64,000 bases of DNA, taken from contig CM043875.1 of NCBI GenBank assembly GCA_023846275.1, positions 1,609,569 to 1,673,568 on the forward strand, read 5' to 3'. Source of the DNA: Vanilla planifolia. Its lineage: Eukaryota; Streptophyta; Magnoliopsida; Asparagales; Orchidaceae. Below, in pieces: positions 46,501 to 59,000 of this stretch. The position numbers and the translations under genes were made by a program. Positions within the stretch are counted from its first letter, which is position 1. The number at the start of each line of letters is the position of its first letter. The notes under the pieces are model-generated. The model had not been told where the DNA came from. It searched no databases and saw only the letters and a list, made by a program, of their open reading frames with translations.

Positions 46501-48779
46501 TAACAATACTTAATTTTTATGAATGATCTTGTTAGAGACTAAGATATGATAATCAGAATAGCTGCTCAAATTCAGCCCAACACTTCATAATAGATCTCCA
46601 ACTTTAGTATTGATCTTCAAACGTAAATGTTCTCAAATGTTTTTTAAAGGTTCATTAGCTATTTCATGATTTTTTGGATGTATTATATATGTATTTTGAT
46701 CCTTTGCAATGTCTTCAATACCCTCCAATAGCTTTTAATGGCGACTTTAAAATTTCCAAATTTTTTTCAATCTAATTATTACATGTTTCATGAAATAGGC
46801 ATATCTTACATCTTAAGTGATGTATTGTATGTTAAGGCTTTACGTATTGTATGTCAATATTATACATAAACCTTTACTTGGAGAAATCTAAGGTAATGTT
46901 CACCAACGTATTACACGTGAACTTTCAAGTACTATACATGAAATTCTTATGCATCTTATGTTGAGTTTAATTGAAAAGTGATTAAAAGAATGCATTCTAA
47001 AATTGATAAACATATTTTATGATTATACTTTTAAGATCCTAACTTGATTGTTTTCCAAAAGTAATGAATGAAGCCGATTATCTTAGGTTTGATGAGCCAT
47101 TGGACGTGTTTTTTTATTTTAGAGAACTTTTAATGTGAGTTTTATACGTACTTATGATCTCACTCATTTAATTTTTAATGTCTCTAACTGTTGTCATAGG
47201 CTTACAAACTAAAGAAAATAAAGAAGATTCCACAAAGTACATTTATATGAAAATTACATAATCTAAATTATTTTGTCAATATTGCTCAATATTCATATCT
47301 GTGTTAGTTATGATTTTTCAAACACATTGGTAAATAGTACATTGAGTTATAGATTAAAAGGTATGATTTGAAAACACAAATGAGATAATTTTGTTATCGT
47401 CAAACTAAGCACATAAGTGCTAAGGGTTTGACAATATTGGTTTGAGCCATCACTACATTTCTAATGGTTTGCTTACAGATATGTAATAGTTCTGGACCCT
47501 TGATTATTTTTTTGTTGCATCCATTGTTTTTAGAAGGACAAAATTTGAATCATGGATATCATCTCTTGTATTTATACTAGCTTGATTTGTTTTCAAGCCC
47601 TTTAATGTATTATTAAGCAGACTTAGTGTGTGCCACTTTTTTGTCTTGCATTAAGCATTCTTTTTATTTTATCTGGTCCTAATTGATGGAGTTTTTTGTT
47701 GTTTTGTAATGCCATGCCTTCATGCTATTGTTATGTATCCCTCTAGCTAGTTCTAACATAGGTGTTTTAGGAATTTAATATCCTAGGAAAAAATGATTCC
47801 CCTTTTTATTTGCACGAGCTCATTTAAATGCAATTTGCTTTATATTTTTCGGGTTAGTGTAGAATCCGAGAGACAAGTAGTTGAATCCAAAAGCTTGACA
47901 ATTCTTCAAATTCTTTACCAACTAGTATACCTGTGCCTTTCCTACTGCTTTCTTTGACAACAGTTGCATGTTGATGACTTCAAAATGGAAAGATTAAATA
48001 CTTTTCATCATCACTTGATTTTTTCTTTTAAATATCAATCATTTATATGGGCATTGTGTTGTGGTCTTCGTCAACTTTTGACTCCAATTTTTTCTGCAAC
48101 AAGAAACGGGGACACCTATTCTGGGGAATATTTTGCTGACCAGATGCATGGCTTTGGTGTCTATCGTTTTGCAAATGGGCAATGCTACGAGGGATCCTGG
48201 CACGAAGGTAGAAGACAAGGCTTGGGAATGTATACTTTTACGAATGGGGATACCCGATATGGTCATTGGTCCAACGGTGGCCTGGAAACTTCCAGCTCCC
48301 GGAATCCCTTTCCCGGTTCAGCCTTTGCTGTCAACCATTCCAGGGTACTCAATGCTGTCCAGGTATCTTCTCTTCAAAACCCAGTTCTGAGAATTTAATG
48401 CTCTGTTTGTTTCACAATTCAGACCTTTTGGTTTAGAACTGACCAAGATCATATTTTGACACAATCCTTTTTGAGAACTTCGATAGCATATTTAGATCTT
48501 ATCAACTTCACTAAGTTTTCACTGGAACAGTTAGAAGATAAAATCAATGGAGATGAATTCTATCTAGAATACCTCAGTTTATTTTCTTTTCCATACCAGG
48601 AAGCAAGGACAGCAGCAGGAAAGGCGTATCACGTGCCAAAGGTTGACGACAGAGTGAACAAAGCCGTGGTTGCAGCAACCAAAGCAGCCAATAGAGCTAG
48701 AGTTGCTGCCTCCATGGCTGTGCAAGCCGAGAAGGGGATATACAAAGATGTCCGTGACATCCCCATCCGAATCGTTTGA
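43553..48779 (+). CDS. MORN-repeat membrane protein (At1g21920/At1g77660-like)
   Basis: Three exons, 43553-44259, 48104-48362 and 48600-48779, encode 381 residues. A basic N terminus is followed by two hydrophobic segments (VILLLFPLLYLLPL; LLIEFLPILAFSLGIVLLCF), so membrane anchoring is likely. Then come seven clear MORN repeats plus a partial eighth (YEGELRRGRCHGGGVY, YEGDWVDAKYDGYGVE, YKGQYRKGLRNGFGVY, YAGEWLNGQSHGCGVH, YTGEFRWGIKHGLGHY, YSGEYFADQMHGFGVY, YEGSWHEGRRQGLGMY), and an Ala-rich helical C terminus (NKAVVAATKAANRARVAASM). The layout matches plant MORN proteins of the Arabidopsis MRF1 group, implicated in flowering time; MORN repeats of this type bind phospholipids in other proteins. 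Intron 1 is 3,844 bp and splits an Arg codon inside the repeat array. A uORF overlaps the start. Confidence 0.9.
44260..48103 (+). other. Large first intron of the MORN gene
   Basis: 3,844 bp, AT-rich, GTAATG to CAACAAG. It contains a near-perfect 110-bp tandem duplication (46,248-46,467). The stretch near 45,865 (AGAGGGTGAATTGTATC) resembles sequence often seen in plant LTR retroelements, but that is only a weak memory match. No exon was recognised. Confidence 0.65.
46248..46467 (+). repeat. Near-identical 110-bp tandem duplication
   Basis: Two head-to-tail copies starting AAACAGAAATAATTATGAAT differ at about one position in the body (GATCAAGT against GATTAAGT). The near identity, amid otherwise decayed DNA, points to a recent slippage or unequal exchange, or an assembly artefact. 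Confidence 0.93.
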
Positions 48780-49534
48780 TCCCATCGGCCAGCAGCTGCG
48801 ACGTGGTCGGAGAATAAGCATTCCTGTTTGGCCTGGTAAAGGTAATGCTTGCAGCTACTGCAAGCCAAGTGATGAGTGTGATTTTTAGAAAACAAGGCTT
48901 TGTGGTCTTCACTCTACTTACTACTAGGATGCATACCTGAGATGAGCTGAAGGTTGTTTTCTGTTTTGGGTTAGGTGGTTGTTTGATAGTTTGTATAGGA
49001 AGAAGAAAACCTTCAATGGGCAGTTCTGACGGCTGTGAAGGTACTTAATTGTATAGGTTGAGCAGAGTTGAGCTTCTGATATGAAGAAGTGAAGGTCGTT
49101 TGGAAACAAAAACAACAGGTGATTACATGACTTTCTTTATCTATTCCACTGCCTTCTGTACATGCTTTCTTGTTATATAAAATTGTACAAATTGTATCAA
49201 TGTCTCAACCCAGGTTGGGAACACAAATTTATCTGTTTTAGAATTTTGCATTATATAAAAGGGGCCTTTTTTTCCTGCTCATTGAATTAAATTCATTGCT
49301 GTTGGTAGAACTTTTCTAGAGGAGAGCAAGAGTTTTGTTCATGTGACAACTCATGCAGATTTAAACATTCTGTTGGGTGGCTGTGAAAATGAGTTTGCCT
49401 GCAACATTATATAAAAATCTACTTATTATTAGCAAATAGAGAGACAATAGTTGAGATAGCTCTGATACATGAACATCATTTGCAATTCTATGAAGTTGAA
49501 TCTAGGACTTGCATGAGTAGAACTTCAATCAACA
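48780..49534. other. Convergent 3' regions of the MORN and EndoU genes
   Basis: About 755 bp between two converging stop codons. It should hold both 3' UTRs; no open frame or repeat of note. Confidence 0.7.
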
Positions 49535-52500
49535 CTAAGCCATAGGAAAGGCAGAACCAATCTTGTTCTGCCCCATATGATAGCATTTAATGTTCACAGA
49601 GTAAGGACCCAAACGAACATGGTTATCTTCCCTACCCACATAGAAGCAAAGAGTATATAGGGCAATCTCAAACTCTGGGCTTACCCCAATTAAAGTGCTG
49701 GATAAGGACTTCAAAACGCCGTTCCACTCGAACTGAATTGTCAGCAGCTGAGTCTCTGCGTCCAGCTGCATTTGTCAAGAACAAAATTTATTACATCATT
49801 TGGGTGTGCATAAATGTTATGGATTTGCTTGCATCAATGTGTGTTATTATGACAATGTTATGATAAAGAACTTGAAAATACATGAAGAAATAGCTAATTA
49901 AATTCATCATTCCATGGTTTATAAGTTATATGTGAATCAATTCAAGACATCAACAATAAACCACTATTTATTAGATTTAAGAAGTGGTCTCTTGTTGAAG
50001 TTGGGGCTAAAGCCTATACAGAATTGAACATAGTAAAGAAATTTAAGATGCTTACTTGTTCACCATTGTGCCTTGGTAGAATGTAACCTTGATAATCTAC
50101 ATTTCCTTTAGCTTCTTCCAGATAAAACTGCAATAGAGAGTATGATGCAAATGCCTTTAAGTGGTGTCCAAAGAAAACGGTTTACAAACCTTTAAGAGAG
50201 CACACTGATGATTATTTTAATATTTAATAATCGTAATACCAAATCAACACTTGTGTATTTGACAAAGCTGTATTATATCAAAAAGTAATTCATTCTGAAG
50301 AAAGTGAAGAAAGCAGTATCAAATGCAGCCTTAATGTATCATACCATGCCAATTGCACTTTAACTGCAACTATAACTCAAAAATGAATATATTCTTAAAG
50401 AGAAAAGCACCTGAATCCAGTTGTGAAAACCAGTGACAGAAGTGTCTCCCTGTCCCTTGATCTCACCCACAAAAACATGCTCAAAAGCAGAAGAAGAACC
50501 AGATTCACCACCTCTTGAATAGAGATCAAACCATAGATGTGTCAAAAATTCCTTAAACTCATCATAACTCTCAGATAAAATGCCCTTTTCAACAAGATAT
50601 TTGTGGAGGTATTTAATTGGAAGTGTCCTGCTTATCTCTTGGATGAATGCAGCCTGTTCATGTTTCTCCTCTGGAGTCACAACTTCTTTATATCCTACTT
50701 GAGGGTTGTAGTTATCCAAAAGGGAGCAGAAGCGACCATAAGTAGGGCGGCGGAGGACATCATCATTCAACCATTTAAACAGGTTTCCGGATGCCATATC
50801 TCCCTTCTGGTGCACCCTTTTTCCCTCACCAACATCAAGTTCATAGTCCTTTCCAGGAACCAAGCGGTTCAAATCAAGTTCCCACAGCCTGTTGCAGGCT
50901 TTAGATAATTCAGAAAGCTCTGTTCTTGACGGTTTAATGTTGACACCATCATGTGCTGCAGCTGTGTATTCCTGGTCACTTGGAGCCAGCTTGAACATAT
51001 TCCAATTTTCCTTGGGAACCTGCCAAGTTGTAACCATTTATATAACTGGTTGTAGATGAAAATAATGACTAGTTTTCCCTTAGCTTTAATTTTGTCAACA
51101 TGAATTAATAACCTTATGTTATTTGTTGGGAGAGTTATAGTAAATAATGACCCGAGTTGAACCTAATATAGTCATTAGTTGAGTACATAATAATTCAAAA
51201 AAACTAACCTATAGATAAGAGACATATTAATTGTATATTAAAGTTTTATAATTATATTTAATATATAATACAAGATCAAATATAATTTTATTTATATTCA
51301 ATAATCTTCTTCTTAAATAAAAATCTTATTCATGTCTTCAAACATTTTCTCTAATTTTGAAGTCTTTGGATTAACCATTTTGAGAATCAAGTCAAGCATC
51401 AAAGATGTTAACGTGATTTACTAAACCTTCTACACTACGTATAGATTATATCAATTGCTTCATCATAAATGACCAAACCACATGAGCCATATATTCATTA
51501 TTCAAGTGAACTATAATCCAATGAGTAAGGCTTGTGGTGTTTTACTCAACTATGCTAGACCTCCAATAGATATACTTCAATCAAAGTATGTTATTGTTTA
51601 TGATAAAAGGGAGGCATATTGGAGTTTCTCAAGGGTAGAAGAATATTAAAGAATAAATAGGTCTTCAAGATAAAGTTGGATATTAATCAAATGAATTCTT
51701 AAGAAAAAAGTTGGATATTAATTAGATTAAGTACAGAGTCTCTCTTATAGTAAAAGGTTTTAGTCAAAAACAAAAGAATAGATTATAATAAAATTTTTTG
51801 TAGTTAATGAAGATTATTGCATTCCTATAAATGAAGTATAAATATTGTCTAGCAATTGATATGTATTTAGAGATAAAATAAGTTGACATAAGGAATGGAT
51901 TTATATATGTCGACTTAAATGAGGAAATTTAAAATAAAAAAAAAAACACTTGGTCTACAAGTTAAATAAGAGCATAAATAGGGATAAAACAAAATTCATG
52001 ATAATAGTAAAAGAAATTTGACACATTCATGATGAACCATTAATATAGACTTATACATATCATTATATGTATGCCAAAAAAATTTTTTAAGATAACTTTA
52101 TCATCTTTATGTGATATCTTGATGGTTTGTTAATTATAACCTAGATATTTAAATGATCAACAATCTAGAGAAAGATTTGGTTTAATCCTTCAATGTAGAC
52201 TTTGGTCATGTTCAATTGATTTTGGACATTAGATTATTGTGTGACAACAAAAAGTATGTTGAATAAGAATCATCAAACATGTCTTTAAGAAGTTACATAA
52301 AGCTTAAGAAGAAGATTTGTTTAACTACAAGTATAGAAAATTCCCCATTTTTTGATAATTAGAAGTTTGATGTAAGTTATAGTATGTATTAGATCAAATT
52401 TAGCATATATTGTGAACACTATAAACAATATTTATCTAATATTAGCAAGACTCATTGGATAATGAAGTAGATACTTAGGTACTTGAGAAAGACTATTAGT

Positions 52501-53990
52501 CTAAATTTGTGTTTTCAAGGAACAAGATCAATTTTAGAAGGTTATATTGATATTGATATGAGGGGAGATCATAACAACATATATATGTGTTTATTTTAAT
52601 AACTGTCATGGAAATATAAACTAGAAACATGTGGCTCTCTTTCTATTACGAAGACAATATATTTTGGCTATTAAGAAGGAAAGCAAATATAAGTGTTAAA
52701 ACAATTTTCTTCAATAAGTTGTATTTGATACAAGAAAAATATAGAGTTTGTTATGGATAATTGGAGTACTTTTAACTTAAGCAAGAATTCATTTAACACA
52801 CTTGTATGAAACACATTAATATGCATTATCATTTGATATGCAAGATTTTTCAAATAATAAAGCTTTAGAATGTCCACTACTTCAAGAATCTAGCTCTTCT
52901 AATAAAGACTGTTCATAAGAAAAAGTTGAAACCATACAAATAGTTAATAGGAATAAATTTGGGCTTTTTCTAAGAGAGTCCATTGGTGGATACCCTCCTC
53001 AAGAGCAAGAAGGAAAGATTATTGAATATCCAATTCTTGCCTTTAAAGTTGTTCATTTGGCAGGTTGGGATCCTTTGAGCTTGTTTACTGTTTGAGAAAC
53101 ACTTTATCTTTATATTTAGATGATTCTTTCTGACAAAAGTGTTTTCCACTAAATTCGATCTTCTACTTATTATTCCAATTTGGCCCTGGCTTTAAGGCCT
53201 CAATTAGATTCAAATGAATCATAATTATGGAGATATTCTAACCAATTCTATACAAATATACTGAGAGACACTCTAAACTAGAAAGCCATCAACTATGTGC
53301 AAAAAAAAAATTGAGAGCAACTTACAATTTTTTATGGAATTGTGGGAATTAAGAAACCAAGTTGAGTATCCAAACCTTATGTGTCCTCGGAGGATGTCGC
53401 CTCTTGTTGCCAACAACTTCCCAATCCCCATCTTTACTCGCTTCACTTTCATTCGCCAGATGCTCCCATTCCTGTCTAATCCAAACAAACCCAGCATTCA
53501 TAAATCAATCCAAGAACAAAACACTCGACTTCTACAATAAGTGCTCACCTTCCTTGATTCCCACGGGCCGGAATTTCGACCAAAGCTACTCTTCTGCTTC
53601 GCTTCCTCTTCCTGGTCCAACAAATCAAACACAGCATTCAACCAAGATCAATTAACATAGCCCTAGCCATTCACAAAAATTTCCCTAAAGTTATGATCAA
53701 AATGGGAGACCTTCCTTGAGGTCCAGTTGCTGGACGGTACGCCATGGCTGCTCCCCTGTCCCTGCTCTTGATCGCCGTGCTTCCCGAGAGAAACCACCTT
53801 GCGTACAATCTCTGGAATTAGTTACACGAAGAAGTAGTGGGAATTAGGAGGTAGATGAAGAGACCTCGGCCCAAGTAGATCTTGACCGCTCTTCTATCTC
53901 CGTGGACGATTGGCGCTCCGGTTGTTCCTCGCCACCACCTTCCACAAATCCAAAAGCTAGCTCCGCCACGCCCTTTATGAGCCCTTCCAT
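49535..53990 (-). CDS. EndoU-family poly(U)-specific endoribonuclease
   Basis: Seven exons (minus): 53990-53865, 53797-53711, 53611-53549, 53471-53376, 51019-50411, 50127-50056, 49765-49535; 427 residues, every junction phase 0. The N-terminal 124 residues are charged and low-complexity (MEGLIKGVAELAFGFVEGGG, EERSRSTWAEVVS, DWEVVGNKRRHP), typical of plant members. The XendoU domain starts at VPKENWNMFKLAPSDQEYT and ends with NIKCYHMGQNKIGSAFPMA. By comparison with Xenopus XendoU, the catalytic triad should be His305 (FEHVFVGEIKG), His323 (GFHNWIQ) and Lys411 (VNIKCY); all are present, so a Mn-dependent uridylate-specific RNase is expected. The plant role is unknown. No signal peptide is evident. 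Intron 4 (2.36 kb) carries an antisense copia fossil. Confidence 0.92.
51730..52690 (+). pseudogene. Ty1-copia pol fossil (reverse transcriptase-RNase H) in an EndoU intron
   Basis: On the + strand, in broken frames, one can follow copia pol in order: VSLIVKGFSQKQ (family: ARLVAKGFSQ), CLAIDMYLEIK then VDIRNGFIYVDLNEEI (QLDVKTAFLHGDLEEEIYM), a YLDG remnant of YVDD, QYLSNISKTHW (FLSNPGKEHW), ILRYLRKTISLNLCF (ILRYLRGTSKLCLCF), LEGYIDIDMRGD (LEGYTDADMAGD) and LSWKYKLETCGSLSITK (ISWQSKLQKCVALSTTE). Many stops and shifts show that it is long dead. It lies antisense to EndoU. No LTRs were identified. Confidence 0.82.
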
Positions 53991-54265
53991 CTCTCTCCCT
54001 CCCTCCCAGGCAAACACTCAGGTCAACTCGAATGCCTCGACCTTGGCCTCTAGGGACGACGAAGAGGGAGGAGCGATGTAGATCTGGAAAAGGTCGCGGG
54101 AAAAAAAGTCGATATTTAATTCGTGAATAATAGGTGGGCAGGATTATCCGAAGGGATTAATTTAAATAAAATAAAATAAATTTTTTAGAACAATATAGTT
54201 TTGTTTATAAATTTATTTACATAATAAGAAAATCAAATAAAACCATTTCGCTTGCTAAAGCTTTT

Positions 54266-54267
<2 letters not shown>

Positions 54268-54313
<46 letters not shown>
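54268..54313. repeat. (TA)n microsatellite
   Basis: About 45 bases of pure alternating T/A. Confidence 0.97.
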
Positions 54314-54316
<3 letters not shown>

Positions 54317-55923
54317 TATAATTTATATAATATTTTCATAATTTTTTTTATATCAAAGAGTCACAAAAATTAACTTTATTGTTCTAAAATTATCATTGGC
54401 CATTTTTGTCTTCACCTACAATCACCTAACTTATACTGTATTGAACACCATCTTGTAACTTAGTTGGCTAAAACATCAGTGGTGTTCTCCTTATCAATTT
54501 TATTATTTTAATATTTATTTATATAGACAATAAATAAATATTGTTGTGTATGATCTTGTCATATCAGCACATATAATTTGCATAATCTATAACATAATTA
54601 ATGACAATATTAATACATTATTTTATTAAATATGATAATATATTTAGCATTTTGGTTTATCTTATTCTTAATAACATGTATGTCGTAGCATATAAACTAG
54701 AGTATTTATACATTTGATTATTGAATAATAAAATTAACTAAGTCATTGCATGACATATGATAATTTGTATTGGAGATTTAAATATCATGTTTAATAACAC
54801 AAAGACCATTTTTATTTGAAAATTGATATATTTATTTTCATAATAATGCTTAAAATTTTACTCTTGTTTTATAAACTCTCATCAATGATATGATCAATAT
54901 AGTATTTTAATTTAGATAATTAGTATTTCTAAATTTTAAAAATAATTATTTAAATTTTTTTTTCTATTTTTAGAATGTCATATCTATTATCATAGATAAA
55001 AAAAAATATTCATATTGGTTTTATATTTTTGTTATTTAAATATTAAAAATTTTACTATAAAGACATATGTCTTACAAAATTTAGAATACATGATATTTTT
55101 TTAAAACAAAAAATTATTTATATGATTGTCACACTATGGCATTAAAGATTGATTTATTTGACCTAATATTTTAATAATTAGATTAAATACAAAAATATAT
55201 ATATATATATAATCATGACTACAACAATGACAACATTGTTTGAGAAGAGGTGCTTTCAAATAGAGAAATGAGACGAGGGGATAAAAATAACCAATTATAA
55301 AAAAAAGAAAGAGAACGAACAAATGTGAAAACTAAGTGAAGAGAGACTAAATGAAGAAAGTTTTTGTTGCCTAATGTCATTATCATTAATGTAAACACTG
55401 TAAGAGACCAATGAGCTTGCAAGGAAGCCTTTGGTTCGAAGAGTTTGTCATTGTATAATTAGATTTGTTATTAACAAAGAGCCCAAAGCAAAAATAAAAA
55501 AAAAAATGTGATGTAAAACATTCGTAAATGAATAATAAGGATCATATAAAAATAGTAAAAAATGGTCATATCACTTATGATATACAGGAAAAGTCTGTCA
55601 TATATGCATGCTCTCATGCTTAAGTGTCGAATTACCATTTGAGAGATATAATCATAATTCTATTGAGATGTTATACAAAAATAATTTTATATGTAGACCA
55701 AATTATGATAATGTTTTTTTTAGAGAATTCATACTTTTAAAAATAAAAAATTAATTATTAAAAAATATTTGATTGTTTATTATAGTAATGTTATTTAGCA
55801 TAATATATTATTTGATTATACAATGTAAAAATGAAGGTGAGAAAATATATATGATTTTTGAAGGAAGTGATGACAATCTTTGTTATTGACAATTGGTGAC
55901 ATTTTATCCTTTATTCTTTATTC

Positions 55924-55948
55924 AAAAAAAAAAAAAAAAAAAAAAAAA
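55924..55948. repeat. A25 homopolymer upstream of the RAF2-like gene
   Basis: 25 consecutive A on the + strand, about 110 bases before the RAF2-like ATG, inside the likely promoter or leader. Confidence 0.95.
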
Positions 55949-56057
55949 GTAGAGCTAATTCATAAATTTGTCGTTAGGCAGTCGCGCTGTGCTCGGCCAT
56001 AAACTCCTCTTGAGGACGATAAGGTAATTCAAGCTTAAAGCTTGAAGCTTTGAAACC

Positions 56058-59000
56058 ATGGCGATGTCTTCCCTCTCTTCTATTCCCTTTCTGTGTTCTT
56101 GTTCGGCCAGGCTACTGCCTACCAATTTCCTCCATTCCTTCTCGTCCTTTCCGCCACCGGCGAGTACTGTGCTCTTCTCGAGGTGGATGAGTGGCCGCAA
56201 AGGTGGCCATTGCATTCGCGCCATGGCCCCCGATCTTCTTGGGGACCTAGGCGCCAGAGACCCCTTTCCGCAGGAACTCGAGAGCAATTTCGGCGAAAAG
56301 GTGCTGGGGAATGTGAACACCGAGCATCGGATCCTCATTCCGAATCTCGCCGTTCTATCCCTAGCGGAGAGGAGCTGCCAAGCTATTCCTTCTTCTCAGC
56401 CTCCCTTGCCCAAGGAGGAAGTAGAGAAACTTCTGAAGAAGGTAAAATGCTGTTTCCTTCTTCCCTGTCCGAATTTTTTCTTTGTACCATGACGTGAAGG
56501 ATCAATATTTTTCAATTGTAATACTCAAATGTTGTGATCCTTCGATACCCTCTTTTCTTCAATTAAGTCCATAGCATCTATGCATTTATTACATGAAGGC
56601 CATAATGAACGACTTCACTGTTTTTTCATAATATTTTTTTTTTAAATTTTTGCCAAATCTGTAAACCTTGCTTCGTTCATATGGCAATTTTCCTGAGCAA
56701 ACCTTGGTTACATTTGGTTGTGTGCTGTTGGTCTTCTGCCGTGCGTTATTCTATTTTAGCCTTACATTTTCGATGTGTTGTGTGAAAAAGGTAGCTAGTG
56801 AATTCATGGAACTGAACAAATTATTCTACAAAAACATTGCTCTCCTTTTATGCTGTCGTAGTGTTCCTCAAGCAGTTATTATATTTTTATCATGAAAAGG
56901 AATCCATGCTTTATTAGCTTTTCAGGAAGCAAAGGAAAAAGCGAGGTAACAATCAAAACAGTAGTCTTCTTCAGGTGGAGCCTATGAGCGGGGAATTTTT
57001 CTTTTTTTTTTTTTTTGAGGTGTCAACAATATGCTCAACTTCTGCATAAAACTATTCTTATTATTACTCGTATAGTCTTATCAATATTGTTCATCATTTA
57101 TCCTTCTAATGAAATTTTTGGACTTTCTACGTCAAGCGTGATTTGGTACAATAGGAGCAAAGCTCACTTAACCAGCCGTATGGAGGCACTCAAATCGCTC
57201 CTCTATGGCTAGACAAACCACTAGAGTCATGCATTGAGAAATTGAACTCAGCCTATGTGACTCGGCGGAAGTTTGTCGACACCACTAGGTATTATTCATA
57301 CCAAGATCTACTTAACTAGGTCGAGACACCATGAAAATATAACAAAGATTTTGACCTTGCTTAACCTTGATATAAACAGCCAAAAATCCATTTTGACAAA
57401 CCAAATAACCCAATTGATTTTAGCCTAACAGTATATGAAATAACTTGTTAAGAGATGCAAATCTATTGTTAGTCTCAAAAGCCGGCCTAAGAGCTCCAAC
57501 ACTGTTAAACTTCCAATGTAAGATTACTCTTTCTTTGATTTTTATGTAACAAACTCAAGCAAAATTTTTTGCCTATCCTCGACATATTCTTTAAACATCT
57601 TTCATTTTTGGAAAAATGAAGATCTTAAAAATGAGTTCATTTCCATTGTTATTTCCTTCTTACTTATCTTCAAATATTTATGTTTGTATAAGATGAAGCT
57701 CTAAGATTTTAATTTATACAAACATCATCTTCTATTGCATTGTGCTCACTTTTCAAGTAATTTGGTCCACTATTTACCTCTTATGTTTTTTAACTATTTA
57801 TACTAGTCATATGCTGATGCAAGTGTTAGAATTTTGTGTGATTCATGATGTATGTTGGATGCACGATGCATCCCTTGATGGATCTAGGCAACAAGGTTTA
57901 TTGTTTGAGAGCTATTTTCTTGATGCTGACAATGTAAGGCATGATGTAGGGTTGATGTATAAGTGATGTTAAACTGATGTATTTTATGTTTAATCAGTTG
58001 TTCTTTACATTATGGACAATTTTGTATTAGCATTCTTGTAATATCTTTTGAACTGAATTTCTAGTCATATATAAACAAAGAAGATGGTCTAGTTGCCTCT
58101 TGTTCTAGTTGTGCTTTTGAGGAATAAGCTTATACTTAAAAACAGATCTTGATTCAGATTGTTTTGAAACTCATCTAAAAATACAATTAATTGTATCTTT
58201 ATTTAATTTGTTTATCCAATCCAAAATCCAACCTAATTTATGTTAATTAAATTGTTAGGTGTTTAATTAATCTTGATCCTTTAGGTTTATTTAATTGTTA
58301 TGTGTGTGTGTGTGTATATGCACACACACGTGTGTTTGTGTGTGCACATGTGTATACATATGTGTATTCAAACACATGTATAAAAAGATGTATTTGAGGT
58401 AAAAAATCTCTTAGAGAATGTTTGGCTTGAATAGACATTTGGCCATAATCAATCATCTGATAGTTCTAAGTGCTTCATCTACCTTTCTCTTTTTGAGCAT
58501 CCAGATTGATTTGAAGTTTGACCCAGTTATCCTTAATCTGCTGAATTTGTATCGAACTTGAGTCAACTTCAATTAAAGTTAGCTACTAACCTGGTCTGTA
58601 TTTTTTTTTTTTAAATTAGATTGGGATTGGGTTTGATTCAATATGAATCTAATTCATTTATAGCCTTACCAAGGAGAATAAAAAGGTTGTTAATGATTTT
58701 AATCATGGAAGCAAGTTGGTGTTGATATCTTTTTCTCTTTTTTCTTCCACTTTTTCTCTTTTTTCTTCCACTTTTTCTCTTTTTTCTTCCTCTTTTTCTT
58801 TTTTTGCCACAATTTTTTATTTGAATTGTTTTCTATTCCTTTATGTTATTTTCATTTCTTTCCACATGCCACAATACTACATTGGTGTGAAAACATTAGC
58901 TCAAGGATTAAATTCCTATAATTCGGGTCATTCTTAATAAAGTTTTGATTCCCTTTTCTCTTGCGCATTTGCTTAAACCTCAGCTTTAGTAGCTTACATT

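Larger units (their letters stand above)
53991..56057. other. Divergent intergenic region between EndoU and the RAF2-like gene
   Basis: About 2.1 kb. The first 120 bases are the GC-richer EndoU 5' UTR. The rest is AT-rich, with a (TA)n tract (54,268-54,313), a short AT run at about 55,193-55,211 and an A25 homopolymer (55,924-55,948) some 110 bases before the RAF2-like ATG. No coding content recognised. Confidence 0.7.
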
